Source: Sphingobium sp.
GTDB taxonomy: Bacteria > Pseudomonadota > Alphaproteobacteria > Sphingomonadales > Sphingomonadaceae
NCBI GenBank assembly: GCA_035196065.1
Contig: CP136575.1
Location: 2,396,769 to 2,460,768 of the forward strand
Reading direction: 5' to 3'
Length of the DNA: 64,000 bases
The translations under genes and the position numbers were made by a program. Below are positions 1 through 9,181 of this stretch, piece by piece. The notes under the pieces are model-generated. The model was given only the letters and a program-made list of their open reading frames with translations. It did not search any database and had not been told where the DNA came from. Position 1 is the first letter of the stretch; each line of letters begins with the position of its first letter.

Positions 1-128
1 TTGAAAAGCAAAACCCCCTGTCAAAGCCGACCATCGCGGCAGCTATGCCATAATCCCAGCGCAAAGCGGCGGTGCGAGGCCTCCAGCGGCTTAACCGCTC
101 GTCGCAATCGCTCCGCCGTCATAGAGGC

Positions 129-1928
129 TCAGGCGGTCGCGAAAAGCTCCGGCTCCAGCGCCATCACCGCCTCGCTGCCTGCCTCAATCTTGCGGCGCAA
201 CGATCCGCAATCAGGGAAGAAGCGCTCGGCAAAATAGCGGGCCGTAACCAATTTGGCCTCATAGAATTTCGCATTGGCGGCTCCGCCAGTGATTGCGGCA
301 TGCGCGGCATGCGCCATGCGCAGCCATTGCAGGCCCAGCGCAACAATCCCCATGATGTGCATATAATGGTGCGCGCCGGCGCCGACATTATTGGGGTTTG
401 CCATGCCATTTGCCATGAACCACATGGTCGATGCCTTCAGTTCGCCATTGGCCTTTTCCAGCCGTTCCGCAAAATCGGCCATCGCACCTGACTTGGCAGC
501 GGCGCATTCATCATCGACCAGCTTGAAAAAGGCCTGCACGGAGCGGCCACCATTCTGAGCCAGCTTACGGCCGACAAGATCCATCGCCTGAACGCCGTTC
601 GCGCCTTCATAGATCATGGTGATCCGGGCGTCGCGGACATATTGTTCCATGCCCCATTCGCCGACATAGCCATGGCCGCCATAAACCTGCTGCGCATTGG
701 TTGCGACCTCATAGCCCTTGTCGGTGCCATAACCTTTGATCACCGGTGTCAACAGGCCGAGCAGATCGTCTGCGGCCTGCCGCTCTTCCTCGGTCTGGCC
801 GCCATGGATGATGTCGGCAAGCAGCGCACCATTGAGGCACAAGGCGCGCATAGCTTCGGTGAAGGCCTTTGCGTCCATCAACATGCGGCGGATGTCGGGG
901 TGGACGAACAGCGTATCCGCCTTTTCACCCAGATCCTGCGGACCGGTGAGTGCCCGGCCCTGGCGGCGATCATGTGCATATTGCACGGCGTTCTGATAGG
1001 CGACCTCCGCAATGCCCAGCCCTTGCTGGCCGACGCCCAATCGCGCAACGTTCATCATGATGAACATGGCCGCAAGGCCCTTATTCTCTTCACCGACCAG
1101 ATAGCCGGTCGCGCCATCATAGTTCATGACGCAGGTCGCATTGCCATGGATGCCCATCTTATGCTCCAGCGAGCCGCAGCCAAGACTGTTGCGTGCGCCC
1201 AGCGAGCCATCCTCATTGACCAGGAATTTCGGCACGATGAAGAGCGAGATGCCCTTCACGCTGTCCGGCGCATCGGGCGTTTTCGCGAGCACGAGATGGA
1301 CGATATTCTCTGCAAGGTCGTGGTCGCCAGACGAGATGAAGATCTTCGTCCCGCTGATCGCATAGCTGCCATCGCCATTGGGCACTGCCTTTGTCCGGAT
1401 CAGGCCAAGATCGGTTCCGCAATGCGGCTCGGTCAGGTTCATCGTGCCTGTCCATTTGCCGCTGATCATGTTGGGCGCATAGGTTGCTTTTTGCGCATCG
1501 CTGCCCTTGACGAGGATCGCCGACACCGCCCCATGGGTCAGCCCCGGATACATACCGAACGCCATGTTCGAACTCGACATATACTCCTCAAACGCCATCG
1601 AAACGACGTGTGGCAAGCCCTGTCCGCCATATTCAACGGGTGCAGACAAGGTACCCCAGCCCGCCTCGACATAGGCCTGATAAGCCTCTTTGAAACCTTC
1701 CGGCGTGGTCACCGAACCGTCGGCATGGCGGGTGCAACCTTGCTTGTCACCGACCACGTTAAGCGGGAAAAGTTCATTCTCGACGAACTTAGCGCCCTCG
1801 GTCAGGATTGCTTCAATCATGTCTGCACCGGCATTTTCGAAGCCGGGAAGATTGGCGTATTTCTCGACGCCCAATACTTCGTTCAGGATGAAAAGTGTGT
1901 CGCGTACCGGCGCGTTATACTGGGGCAT
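129..1928 (-). CDS. Acyl-CoA dehydrogenase, large FadE/DmdC-like
   Basis: A 599-residue flavoprotein of the acyl-CoA dehydrogenase superfamily, expected to oxidise an acyl-CoA thioester to the trans-2-enoyl-CoA. The FAD/substrate-binding segment [13 protein letters not shown] lies at residues 163-175. The catalytic-base segment IYEGANGVQ is near residue 439, with Glu441 the likely base. The roughly 600-residue length with a C-terminal extension matches the group often annotated as 3-methylmercaptopropionyl-CoA dehydrogenase (DmdC), but substrate cannot be read from sequence and fatty or branched-chain acyl-CoA is as likely. It lies 32 bp downstream of a co-directional MerR-family regulator, which suggests one transcription unit for acyl-CoA degradation. 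Confidence 0.9.
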   Translation of the reverse strand: MPQYNAPVRDTLFILNEVLGVEKYANLPGFENAGADMIEAILTEGAKFVENELFPLNVVGDKQGCTRHADGSVTTPEGFKEAYQAYVEAGWGTLSAPVEYGGQGLPHVVSMAFEEYMSSSNMAFGMYPGLTHGAVSAILVKGSDAQKATYAPNMISGKWTGTMNLTEPHCGTDLGLIRTKAVPNGDGSYAISGTKIFISSGDHDLAENIVHLVLAKTPDAPDSVKGISLFIVPKFLVNEDGSLGARNSLGCGSLEHKMGIHGNATCVMNYDGATGYLVGEENKGLAAMFIMMNVARLGVGQQGLGIAEVAYQNAVQYAHDRRQGRALTGPQDLGEKADTLFVHPDIRRMLMDAKAFTEAMRALCLNGALLADIIHGGQTEEERQAADDLLGLLTPVIKGYGTDKGYEVATNAQQVYGGHGYVGEWGMEQYVRDARITMIYEGANGVQAMDLVGRKLAQNGGRSVQAFFKLVDDECAAAKSGAMADFAERLEKANGELKASTMWFMANGMANPNNVGAGAHHYMHIMGIVALGLQWLRMAHAAHAAITGGAANAKFYEAKLVTARYFAERFFPDCGSLRRKIEAGSEAVMALEPELFATA

Positions 1929-1960
1929 AGGGTCCTCTTTGCTCCAAATGGAGGCAGCCG

Positions 1961-2410
1961 TCAGGCCGCCTTGCTTTCTTCTGCCTCGACCTGTTCGACC
2001 AAGGCGACAAATTCGGTCAGTTCGGCAATCGCACTATCCAGATCCTGCCGCTGCTTTTTCAGCAGATCGACCCGTTCCCGGCATTTCTGGATCGTCACCT
2101 TGCGCTGGATATTCCGTCCATCGTTTAAATCGTAAAGGTCGATCATCTCGCGGATCTCGGCAAGGCTGAAGCCCACGCGCTTTGCCCGCAAAATCCACGC
2201 CAGTCGTGCGCGGTCACGCTTTGAATAGATGCGCGCCAATCCCTGCCGTTCCGGTGAAATCAGCCCCTGATCTTCATAAAAACGCAGTGCGCGCGCCGTA
2301 ACATCAAACTCGGCGGATAGGTCGGATATCGTGAAACTGTCGCGCCCCAAAGCATCGGGCGTTTCAATGGTCGCGTCTGCCGCTTTGCCATTGCCTGTAA
2401 TCAAATCCAT
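1961..2410 (-). CDS. MerR-family transcriptional regulator (LiuR-like)
   Basis: A 149-residue DNA-binding protein. The N-terminal MerR winged helix begins at [20 protein letters not shown] (about residues 26-45), followed by [10 protein letters not shown] and the [16 protein letters not shown] helix typical of the family. A C-terminal coiled coil for dimerisation is visible ([16 protein letters not shown]). No metal-binding cysteine signature is seen, so metal sensing is unlikely. The ATG at 2410 is preceded by GGGAGGA. The next gene in the unit is an acyl-CoA dehydrogenase, and a TTTACG-N4-CGTAAA inverted repeat lies 42 bp upstream. Together these fit MerR regulators of acyl-CoA or branched-chain degradation such as LiuR. 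The role is inferred from context. Confidence 0.85.
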   Translation of the reverse strand: MDLITGNGKAADATIETPDALGRDSFTISDLSAEFDVTARALRFYEDQGLISPERQGLARIYSKRDRARLAWILRAKRVGFSLAEIREMIDLYDLNDGRNIQRKVTIQKCRERVDLLKKQRQDLDSAIAELTEFVALVEQVEAEESKAA

Positions 2411-2451
2411 TGCCGCGAAATCCTCCCTCGTCGAGGCTCGCTTCTTTCTAC

Positions 2452-2467
2452 TTTACGTTAGCGTAAA
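2452..2467. promoter_or_regulatory. Candidate operator, inverted repeat TTTACG-N4-CGTAAA
   Basis: A perfect 6-bp inverted repeat separated by four bases lies upstream of the MerR-family gene. Autoregulation from such a site is common for LiuR-type MerR regulators. The palindrome is seen directly; its binding by the adjacent regulator is inferred. Confidence 0.5.
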
Positions 2468-2488
2468 CGTCAATCGCGAAGGATGGCC

Positions 2489-3313
2489 TTAACGGCGGTT
2501 TGGTGTCGGCGATGGTGGCACCCCGGCGCTGGGCTGGGGCTGGGGCTGGGGCTGGGGCTGGGGTTGCAGTTCGCCTTGCCCGGTGGCGGGCTGCGGAACT
2601 TGCCCTGGCACGGTTGCGGGCGGATTGGCGGCAGGTTCAACCGTCGCCGGCTTGGGCCGAGCGAGCGGCTTGCTCAGGCTTTCAAGGATCACGACTTCCC
2701 CATCCATCTGCGTCACGCCATAAAGCGCCTCTGCAAACCGTTTTGGAAGGCGAATACAGCCATGTGAAGCGGGATAGCCGGGCAGATGACCCGCATGAAT
2801 GGCTATGCCATCCCATGTCAGCCGCTGCATGAACGGCATCGGCGCATTGGCGTAGATGTTGGATTCATGATAGATTTTTTTCTGCAGGATCTTGAATATG
2901 CCCGACGGCGTTTCCTTTCCGGTCTTGCCCGATGAAATGGTTGAAAATCCGACCAGCTTATCCCCGTCAAAGACATAGAGCCGCTGAATGTCGAGCACCA
3001 CGACCATCCGCAGCGGGTTTTCGTAACTATCGCGCTTTTCCCAGACAAACTGGCCCGTCTTCAGGCTGTCCACCGGTCCCTTGCGCACAGGCTTTACCGG
3101 CGCGACGGGTGTGGGATCAACAATAGGCGCCGTAGCAGCCGGCGGCGGTGCGGGTTCGGCAATAGGCGGGCTTGTGGGCGCGGGAACAGGGGACGTTTCA
3201 GCCGATTGCTGCGGCACCGCAGGCGTCACCGGCGCATTTTGGGCGGCAGCCGGGTTGGCAAGCACCATCAGCGCGGCTGCGATCGAAAGAATGCAATATT
3301 TCACGCGGATCAT
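2489..3313 (-). CDS. Secreted L,D-transpeptidase (YkuD domain) with proline-rich flanks
   Basis: A periplasmic peptidoglycan cross-linking or lipoprotein-attaching enzyme. The ATG at 3313 is preferred over an in-frame ATG at 3346 because it begins directly before a signal peptide (MIRVKYCILSIAAALMVLAN) ending at AAAQ. A Pro/Ala-rich linker of about 50 residues follows, then a YkuD catalytic domain with IAIHAGHLPG and the active-site block SHGCIRLP (Cys near residue 186). The C terminus is low-complexity, including a Gln-Pro run encoded by a GGGGCT hexanucleotide repeat. The gene is divergent from a second YkuD-like gene. Whether it makes 3-3 cross-links cannot be told from sequence. Confidence 0.88.
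   Translation of the reverse strand: MIRVKYCILSIAAALMVLANPAAAQNAPVTPAVPQQSAETSPVPAPTSPPIAEPAPPPAATAPIVDPTPVAPVKPVRKGPVDSLKTGQFVWEKRDSYENPLRMVVVLDIQRLYVFDGDKLVGFSTISSGKTGKETPSGIFKILQKKIYHESNIYANAPMPFMQRLTWDGIAIHAGHLPGYPASHGCIRLPKRFAEALYGVTQMDGEVVILESLSKPLARPKPATVEPAANPPATVPGQVPQPATGQGELQPQPQPQPQPQPSAGVPPSPTPNRR
2530..2566. repeat. GGGGCT hexanucleotide tandem repeat
   Basis: About five to six copies of the hexamer GGGGCT on the plus strand encode a Gln-Pro repeat near the C terminus of the L,D-transpeptidase on the minus strand. Because the unit is 6 bp, copy-number change would alter tail length without a frameshift. Confidence 0.85.
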
Positions 3314-3539
3314 TGGGAGAGCCCTGTTCGGCAATATTATTACCATTTTGGTAGATTTATGCCTTTTCGCGGTTGCAATATCAACGCATTTTTCGGGATG
3401 GAGCGCCCTTTCAAATTAGGCCTCGGCCTTCTTCAAGCTGCATCTCACCCCTTGCTTATCCGCCAAAACGCCGGAAAATTGCGCCGAATTGCGTCAACAT
3501 GGGTTCTTATCTGCACATGTGCGTCCTAGATTGGTCGTA

Positions 3540-4163
3540 ATGACAGCAATGGGCCGCAGAATATTTTTGACGCGTTCGGCAGCAGCAATTGCCGGGCTTG
3601 GCGTTTCGGGCCTGCCGTTTGGCGCGCTCGCATCGGTGGTGAGCGACGAAGCCTCGCTTGATCCCCGCCTGCTTGCGCGCGCAGCATCGGCACTGGCCCG
3701 GCATGGCGATCATATTGCCAATCATCAAATCATGGCGATTGCCGATTTTTCGAAACCGTCGCGCACCCCCCGCTTCTTCCTCTATGATTTGATCGGCGGC
3801 CGGACGACGCCATTGCTTGTCGCCCATGGCATTGGTTCGGATCGCGGACATAGCGGCTGGGTTCAGGAATTTTCGAACATTCCGGGCTCTGAAGCAACCT
3901 CTGCCGGTGCCTATCGCATTGGCGAAAGCTATATCGGCAAATATGGCGCATCGCGCCGGCTGATCGGTCTTGAGCCGCAAAATGATCAGGCGGAAAACCG
4001 CGCCATCGTCATCCACCCTGCACCCTATGTCAGTCAGGCGATTATCGACCGACAGGGCAAGCTGGGTCGCAGCCAAGGCTGTTTCGCCTTTTGCCATTCG
4101 GATATCGAACAGGTGCTCAACCGGCTTGTCCCCGGTGCCATGCTCTACGCCGGCAAGGTGTGA
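3540..4163 (+). CDS. Murein L,D-transpeptidase catalytic-domain family protein
   Basis: A 207-residue exported protein. The ATG at 3540 is preferred over earlier in-frame codons because it opens a Tat-like leader (GRRIFLTRSAAAIAG). The catalytic block RSQGCFAF places a Cys near residue 181, with a conserved His in VIHPAPYV near residue 159. This matches the YkuD_2-type murein L,D-transpeptidase family. It is expected to act on peptidoglycan peptides in the periplasm. It is divergent from the classical YkuD gene at 2489-3313 and convergent with sodC, 22 bp away. The twin-arginine motif is incomplete, so Sec export remains possible. Confidence 0.8.
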   Translation: MTAMGRRIFLTRSAAAIAGLGVSGLPFGALASVVSDEASLDPRLLARAASALARHGDHIANHQIMAIADFSKPSRTPRFFLYDLIGGRTTPLLVAHGIGSDRGHSGWVQEFSNIPGSEATSAGAYRIGESYIGKYGASRRLIGLEPQNDQAENRAIVIHPAPYVSQAIIDRQGKLGRSQGCFAFCHSDIEQVLNRLVPGAMLYAGKV

Positions 4164-4185
4164 CGCCGGATAGTTGTGGCACACC

Positions 4186-4722
4186 TCAGCCGCGCGTGAA
4201 CACCCCGCAATAGACCCGCTTGCCGGCATTGCCGGTCGGGTCTGTAAGGTAATCATCGGCCTTTTCATGCACGATCAGCGCCGCACCATCGGCATCGAAC
4301 GGGCTGTTGGCGCCTGTCCACTCGACATGGTCGAGCCGCAGTTTCGCCCCAATCCGTCCATTGGCATCGGCGCTGACATTGGGAAGGTCACCCGCATGCG
4401 ATCCGGCAGGGTTTTGCTTGCCATGCTGGCGCATATCAGGGTTCCAGTGCGGCCCCGCGCTGGTGAAATCCGGTGCTGTGCACTGCCCCACTGAATGTAT
4501 GTGCATTGCGAAATTGCCGGCACCGGGCGCTGCGGCCGACATTTCCAGCCAGACACCATCGGCCTGAAGCGAAAGCGTGGCGACACCCGCTTCGCTGCCA
4601 TCAGCACGCATCAGCTTTGCCGTGGCAACTTCCTTGACCGCAGACTGGCTGGCTTCCTGCGAGGTGGTGCAGCCCGCAAGCGCGATTGAGGCAACAAATA
4701 TAAGGGCAAGGGTTTTACGCAT
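4186..4722 (-). CDS. sodC: Superoxide dismutase [Cu-Zn], lipoprotein-type
   Basis: A periplasmic enzyme that dismutates superoxide to hydrogen peroxide and oxygen. Residues 1-20 form a lipoprotein signal with the lipobox ALAGC. The domain shows copper-ligand histidines in FAMHIHSVGQC, metal ligands in HWNPDMRQHG and SHAGDLPN, and the C-terminal block ALIVHEKADDY with the second disulfide Cys in RVYCGVF. The ATG at 4722 is used because GGAAG lies 10 bases upstream; an in-frame TTG at 4731 would overlap the preceding gene's stop codon. It is the last gene of a leftward unit with the thioredoxin-fold isomerase, asd and peptidase genes. Confidence 0.93.
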   Translation of the reverse strand: MRKTLALIFVASIALAGCTTSQEASQSAVKEVATAKLMRADGSEAGVATLSLQADGVWLEMSAAAPGAGNFAMHIHSVGQCTAPDFTSAGPHWNPDMRQHGKQNPAGSHAGDLPNVSADANGRIGAKLRLDHVEWTGANSPFDADGAALIVHEKADDYLTDPTGNAGKRVYCGVFTRG

Positions 4723-4727
4723 GGCAA

Positions 4728-5396
4728 TCAATCTTCCTTTTTGACGTCAGAACGCGGGACGAGGCCCTTTTGTTGCATGCGCCACAATGCCATTTCAATA
4801 CGGTCCTGACCGAAAAAAGCTTCATTGTCGAATATCAGCGTCGGCACGCCCCAATGCCCACCTGCTTCCAATGCGGCCTGGTTTGCATGGATTTCGCTAT
4901 CCAGCGCCTCTGCGTCCGACACAGCCTCTGCATCAAGCTCTGCCAAATCGAGCCCCGCGCGCTGCGCTGCGCCTGCCAGATGATCGCCTTCGTGCCAGTT
5001 TTCCGCACCGCCCCAGATCAGCCGGCCTGCCTCATGCGCAAAGGCCAGTCCCTTGCCCCGGCGCGCGGCCACCTGCCCAAGCCGGGTCATGCGAAAAATA
5101 TAGGGCTGCTCTTCCGATATTTGGCGCGTCATCACATTCTGGACGATCGGATCGGGTCGCGGCGGACCAAAGGGAATGCCATGATATTGCGCGACACGGA
5201 ACATATCGGTGAAAGTGTAGCGCAACCAATTGGGATGGTTCCGCTCAAAAAAATCGGGCTCGCGGATTGCCAACGGATAGACCGGGCGCAGCGCAATATC
5301 GACGTCCCATTCCTCCATCATGGACCGATAACGACCAATGGCGAGATAGGAGTAGGGTGAGCGGAATGAGAAGAACAGGTCGGCATGTAATGTCAT
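4728..5396 (-). CDS. DsbA-like thioredoxin-fold protein / 2-hydroxychromene-2-carboxylate isomerase family
   Basis: A 222-residue protein of the DsbA/HCCA isomerase family, with N-terminal FFSFRSPYSYLAIGR. A Ser stands where DsbA has its CxxC, as in glutathione-dependent kappa-class enzymes and 2-hydroxychromene-2-carboxylate isomerase. The C-terminal block GGHWGVPTLIFDNEAFFGQDR is the conserved cis-Pro and C-terminal thioredoxin-fold region. No signal peptide is seen, so it should be cytoplasmic. Known HCCA isomerases act in naphthalene degradation, but no aromatic pathway genes lie nearby, so the substrate is unknown. It sits 20 bp downstream of asd and 5 bp upstream of sodC. Confidence 0.8.
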   Translation of the reverse strand: MTLHADLFFSFRSPYSYLAIGRYRSMMEEWDVDIALRPVYPLAIREPDFFERNHPNWLRYTFTDMFRVAQYHGIPFGPPRPDPIVQNVMTRQISEEQPYIFRMTRLGQVAARRGKGLAFAHEAGRLIWGGAENWHEGDHLAGAAQRAGLDLAELDAEAVSDAEALDSEIHANQAALEAGGHWGVPTLIFDNEAFFGQDRIEMALWRMQQKGLVPRSDVKKED

Positions 5397-5416
5397 GCCG
5401 ACCTGATGGACTGGCT

Positions 5417-6442
5417 TCAGCCTTTCTGCAAGTGGCGACGGCCAAGCAGTTCGGCAATCTGCACCGCGTTGAGCGCGGCGCCCTTGCGCAGGTTATCAGA
5501 AACGCACCACAGGTTGATGCCATAGTCGACCGTACTGTCATCGCGCACACGGCTGATGAAGGTTGCATAGTCGCCGACACATTCGATCGGGGTAACATAG
5601 CCGCCATCCTCACGCTTATCGACAAGCATCACGCCTGGTGCTTCGCGCAGGATTTCCTGTGCCTCCTCTGCCGACAGCTCGTTTTCAAATTCGATGTTGA
5701 TCGATTCCGAATGGCCGACAAAAACAGGCACGCGTACACAGGTTGCCGTCACCTTGATCTTGGGATCTAGGATCTTCTTGGTTTCCGCAACCATCTTCCA
5801 CTCTTCCTTGGTCGAACCGTCTTCTAGGAAGCTGTCGATATGCGGAATGACGTTGAACGCGATTTGCTTGGTGAATTTGCGCGGCTCGATCTGATCACCC
5901 ACAAAGATCGCACGGGACTGTTCGAACAGCTCGTCCATCCCCGCTTTGCCCGCGCCCGATGCGGACTGATAGGTCGACACAACGACGCGCTTGATCTTCG
6001 CGGCATCATGCAGCGGCTTCAACGCGACGACCATCTGCGCAGTCGAGCAATTGGGATTAGCGATGATATTCTTGACCTTATAGCCGTCAATCGCGTCAGG
6101 ATTCACCTCTGGCACGATCAGGGGCACATCGGGGTCCATACGATAGAGCGAGGCGTTATCGATCACCGTGCAGCCGGCAGCCGCGAATTTGGGCGCATAA
6201 AGCTTTGATCCATCGGTTCCGATCGCGAACAATGCGATGTCCCAGCCCGTGGGATCGAAATGCTCGATATTCTGTACTTTCAGCGTTTTGCCGGTTTCAC
6301 CGAAATCGATGACATCGCCTGCCGAACGCGAGGATGCGAGGACCGCAAGTTCATCGATCGGGAATTCCCGCTCGGCAAGGATGTTCAGCATTTCGCGCCC
6401 GACATTGCCCGTGGCGCCTGCAACTACTACCCGATAACCCAT
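5417..6442 (-). CDS. asd: Aspartate-semialdehyde dehydrogenase
   Basis: Reduces L-aspartyl-4-phosphate to L-aspartate semialdehyde with NADPH, the branch point to lysine/diaminopimelate, threonine and methionine. The 341-residue protein begins MGYRVVVAGATGNVGREML, the Rossmann dinucleotide fold. The active-site Cys lies in IIANPNCSTAQM and a Gln/Gly block in YQSASGAGKAGMDEL. The ATG at 6442 overlaps the upstream peptidase stop by one base (TAATG), so translation is probably coupled; 19 further in-frame upstream codons lie inside the peptidase gene. dapF in the same window supplies a later step of the DAP pathway but is in a separate operon. Confidence 0.96.
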   Translation of the reverse strand: MGYRVVVAGATGNVGREMLNILAEREFPIDELAVLASSRSAGDVIDFGETGKTLKVQNIEHFDPTGWDIALFAIGTDGSKLYAPKFAAAGCTVIDNASLYRMDPDVPLIVPEVNPDAIDGYKVKNIIANPNCSTAQMVVALKPLHDAAKIKRVVVSTYQSASGAGKAGMDELFEQSRAIFVGDQIEPRKFTKQIAFNVIPHIDSFLEDGSTKEEWKMVAETKKILDPKIKVTATCVRVPVFVGHSESINIEFENELSAEEAQEILREAPGVMLVDKREDGGYVTPIECVGDYATFISRVRDDSTVDYGINLWCVSDNLRKGAALNAVQIAELLGRRHLQKG

Positions 6443-8667
6443 TATTCCATATCCTTGCTTTTTACAGTCCGGTTGAGGAAGTCGAGGATCGACCCCCACA
6501 AATGCACGCTCACCTTGGGTCCGGCGACGCGGTGCGTCTGGCCGGGATAGACCATGGTTTCAAAGGGCTGCGCATTGCCCTGCATCGCCGCCATCAACGC
6601 GGTCGAATGATCGAAGACGACATTGTCGTCAGCCATGCCGTGGATCAGCAGCAGCGGATCACTAATCTTGTCTGCATGCGGAACAACATTGGCCTTTTCA
6701 TATGCCTCGGGCACCTTGCGCGGATCGCCCATATAGCGTTCGGTATAATGGGTGTCGTAAAGCTCCCACTTCGTTACCGGTGCGCCCGAAACGCCTGCGG
6801 CGAACACGCCCGGGGCCGCCTCCAACAGTTTCAGCGTCATATAGCCGCCATAGGACCAGCCATAGACGGCGATCCGCTGCGGATCGACAAAGGGCTGGGC
6901 TTTGAGCCATTCGACGCCGGTCAGTTGGTCGGCAACTTCAACGCCGCCCATGGCGCGGTAGATATGGTCTTCAAACGTCTTGCCGCGATCAGGCGTGCCC
7001 CGCCCGTCGACCGAAAAGACGATCCAGCCCTGTTGCGCCAGATATTGCTGCAACGCGCCGCCGCCCCAGCTTTCGGTGACCTGACGCCCTGCTCCGGGCC
7101 CGCCATAGACTTGCACAAACACAGGATAACGCTTGCCCGGCTCGATTTTGGGCAGGAGCAGCTTCGTCTTGAGTTCGGTGCCATTGGCCGCCTTGATGCT
7201 GCCAAAGACAGGGGCAATATGTGCCGCTAAATAGGGGCCATAAGGATGGCGCGCATCGAGGCGATTTTCCTCAATCCATGACAGGCGCTTGCCACTGGCG
7301 TCGGCCAGATAGACCTGTTCGGGCTGGTTCGGGCTTGATCGGGTGACGATCGCCCGGTTCGCCGCGCGGTTCATGGCGACAGCGTTGAAACTGCCCTGCT
7401 CTGTCAGCCGTTCAACTGCGCCGCCCTTTAACGGTACGCGGTAGAGATGCTGCTGCGTCGCCGCCTCGGCATTGCCGGTGAAATAGATGCGGCCCGCTGC
7501 CTCATCAACGCCGACAACGGCCTTCACTGCCCATGCGCCCTTGGTCAGTTGCGTCCATTTGCCGTTGCGGAAACGATAAATATGACTGAAGCCATCACGC
7601 TCCGACGTCCAGACAAGGCTGCCGTCGGAAAGCACGCGCAGATTGTCATGCAGGTTCAACCAGGTCGGGCTGGTTTCGCTGAACAGCACGCTCGACGCGC
7701 CCGTTGCGGCATCAACCGTCAGCACATCGAGCCGCTTCTGGTCGCGGCTCTGGCGCTGCACCAGCAGGCTTTTCGCGTCGGGCATCCAGTCCACCCGCGC
7801 CAGATAGATGTCGGCATCGGCACCAAGATCGACCTTTACATGGCGGTCGCCGGCCTTGTGCCAAACAAACAGGTCGACACGGGCATTGTCCGTGCCGGCA
7901 AAGGGATAGCGCTGCTCGTAAATGCGGGTGCCCTCGGCCCCGATTGCGGCGCGCGGGGCAACCTTCACGCCGCTTTCATCGACCCGGGCATAGGCAAGCG
8001 CAGCGTCATCGGGCGCCCACCAATGACCGCGGCTGCGGTCCATCTCTTCCTGCGCGACAAATTCAGCAACGCCATAGCTCAGCGTGCCGCCGCCATCGCT
8101 CGTCAGCGCCTTTTCCGCGCCGTCGGAAAGGCTGCGAACGACAAGATTCTGGTCGCGCACGAAAGAGACATGGCTGCCCTTGGGACTGACGGTGGCATCA
8201 AGCTCACTCGTCGCGGTCTCGGTCAAACGGCGGATATCGCCCTTCAGATCGGCAAGAAACAGGTCGCCATCAACTGGAACAAGGATCGTCTGGCTATCTG
8301 GCGCCCAGTCATAAGCGACAATGCCCTTGGTACCGCCAATGCGGGCGCGTTCGCGCTGCATTTTTTCGGCTTCGCTGATCTCTCCGCTGGTGCCAAGCTT
8401 GGTCGAATCGACCAGCATACGCCATTCGCCACTCTTGCTGTCGAGGAACCACAAATCGAACCGTTCGCGATCATCGGCGCGCGGACGCAGGCTCGTCAGA
8501 TATTTGCCATCGGGCGAAAGCTTCACTGCACGCGGCGACGCGCCATTGATTGAAGGGCTCGCAAAGACCCGCTCCAGCGTCAATGCAGGCGCATCCTGTG
8601 CGCTGGCAGGTTCACTCGCTGCCATCAGTGCCAGGCTCGCGGCGGCCATAAGCCATGTCTTCCTCAT
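6442..8667 (-). CDS. Dipeptidyl peptidase IV-type serine peptidase (S9B)
   Basis: A secreted prolyl dipeptidyl peptidase of about 741 residues. The ATG at 8667 opens a signal peptide (MRKTWLMAAASLALMAAS, cleavage near PASAQ). Upstream in-frame sequence runs into the rplS terminator and is not coding. A DPP IV beta-propeller follows, with the double-Glu motif in AQEEMDRSRGHWW that anchors the substrate N terminus. The alpha/beta-hydrolase domain carries GWSYGGY (Ser near 605), an Asp in HGMADDNVVF (near 680) and His in PGQTHRVAG (near 712). It should release X-Pro dipeptides in the periplasm. It heads the leftward unit peptidase-asd-isomerase-sodC. Confidence 0.93.
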   Translation of the reverse strand: MRKTWLMAAASLALMAASEPASAQDAPALTLERVFASPSINGASPRAVKLSPDGKYLTSLRPRADDRERFDLWFLDSKSGEWRMLVDSTKLGTSGEISEAEKMQRERARIGGTKGIVAYDWAPDSQTILVPVDGDLFLADLKGDIRRLTETATSELDATVSPKGSHVSFVRDQNLVVRSLSDGAEKALTSDGGGTLSYGVAEFVAQEEMDRSRGHWWAPDDAALAYARVDESGVKVAPRAAIGAEGTRIYEQRYPFAGTDNARVDLFVWHKAGDRHVKVDLGADADIYLARVDWMPDAKSLLVQRQSRDQKRLDVLTVDAATGASSVLFSETSPTWLNLHDNLRVLSDGSLVWTSERDGFSHIYRFRNGKWTQLTKGAWAVKAVVGVDEAAGRIYFTGNAEAATQQHLYRVPLKGGAVERLTEQGSFNAVAMNRAANRAIVTRSSPNQPEQVYLADASGKRLSWIEENRLDARHPYGPYLAAHIAPVFGSIKAANGTELKTKLLLPKIEPGKRYPVFVQVYGGPGAGRQVTESWGGGALQQYLAQQGWIVFSVDGRGTPDRGKTFEDHIYRAMGGVEVADQLTGVEWLKAQPFVDPQRIAVYGWSYGGYMTLKLLEAAPGVFAAGVSGAPVTKWELYDTHYTERYMGDPRKVPEAYEKANVVPHADKISDPLLLIHGMADDNVVFDHSTALMAAMQGNAQPFETMVYPGQTHRVAGPKVSVHLWGSILDFLNRTVKSKDME

Positions 8668-8684
8668 CCTTGTCTCTCCAAACG

Positions 8685-8723
8685 AAAAAAGGCCGGGATC
8701 GCTTTTCAGGATCCCGGCCTTTT
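8685..8723 (-). terminator. Rho-independent terminator after rplS
   Basis: A perfect 10-bp stem (GGCCGGGATC / GATCCCGGCC) with a 9-base loop, flanked by A6 and T4 on the plus strand, so the minus-strand transcript ends with a U run. It lies 33 bp past the rplS stop and separates the ribosomal unit from the peptidase gene. Confidence 0.9.
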
Positions 8724-8755
8724 CGGCTATCTTGGTTACAAGCAACCAGACGGGA

Positions 8756-9139
8756 TCAGCCTTCGGCTCCCTGTTTGGTCGTAATCTTACGCTCGGCGAT
8801 ACGCGCCTTCTTACCGGTGCGGCCACGCAGATAATAGAGCTTCGCACGGCGCACGGCACCGCGACGAACCACTTCGATGCTTTCGACATTGGGGCTGTAA
8901 AGCGGGAATACGCGCTCTACGCCTTCGCCGAACGAAATTTTGCGAACGGTGAAATTCGATCCCATGCCCTTGTTCGAACGCGCGATGCACACGCCTTCAT
9001 AGTTCTGGATACGGGTGCGATCGCCTTCGATCACCTTCACGCCCACGCGGAGCGTATCACCGGCCCGGAATTCCGGGATGCTTTTCTTGGCAGCAAGTTC
9101 GGCAATTGCCTCTTGCTCAAGCGTCTGGATCAGGTTCAT
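8756..9139 (-). CDS. rplS: 50S ribosomal protein L19
   Basis: A 127-residue ribosomal protein at the 30S-50S interface. The sequence [15 protein letters not shown], then [29 protein letters not shown] and [15 protein letters not shown], is diagnostic for L19. The ATG at 9139 matches family N termini; ten further in-frame upstream residues are not conserved. It is last in the leftward ffh-rpsP-rimM-trmD-rplS cluster, 42 bp after trmD, and is followed by a strong terminator. Confidence 0.98.
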   Translation of the reverse strand: MNLIQTLEQEAIAELAAKKSIPEFRAGDTLRVGVKVIEGDRTRIQNYEGVCIARSNKGMGSNFTVRKISFGEGVERVFPLYSPNVESIEVVRRGAVRRAKLYYLRGRTGKKARIAERKITTKQGAEG

Positions 9140-9181
9140 GGCCTGTCTTCTTCCTTCTTCATGCCGCACACCAGAGGCAGG

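Noticed and set aside
1-128. Possible gene at the left edge
   Set aside because: Open frames here continue antisense into the acyl-CoA dehydrogenase; the first 128 bp show no supported gene.
642-2135. Long open frame (497 codons) on the plus strand
   Set aside because: Antisense to the acyl-CoA dehydrogenase, which has clear family motifs; typical GC-skew shadow frame.
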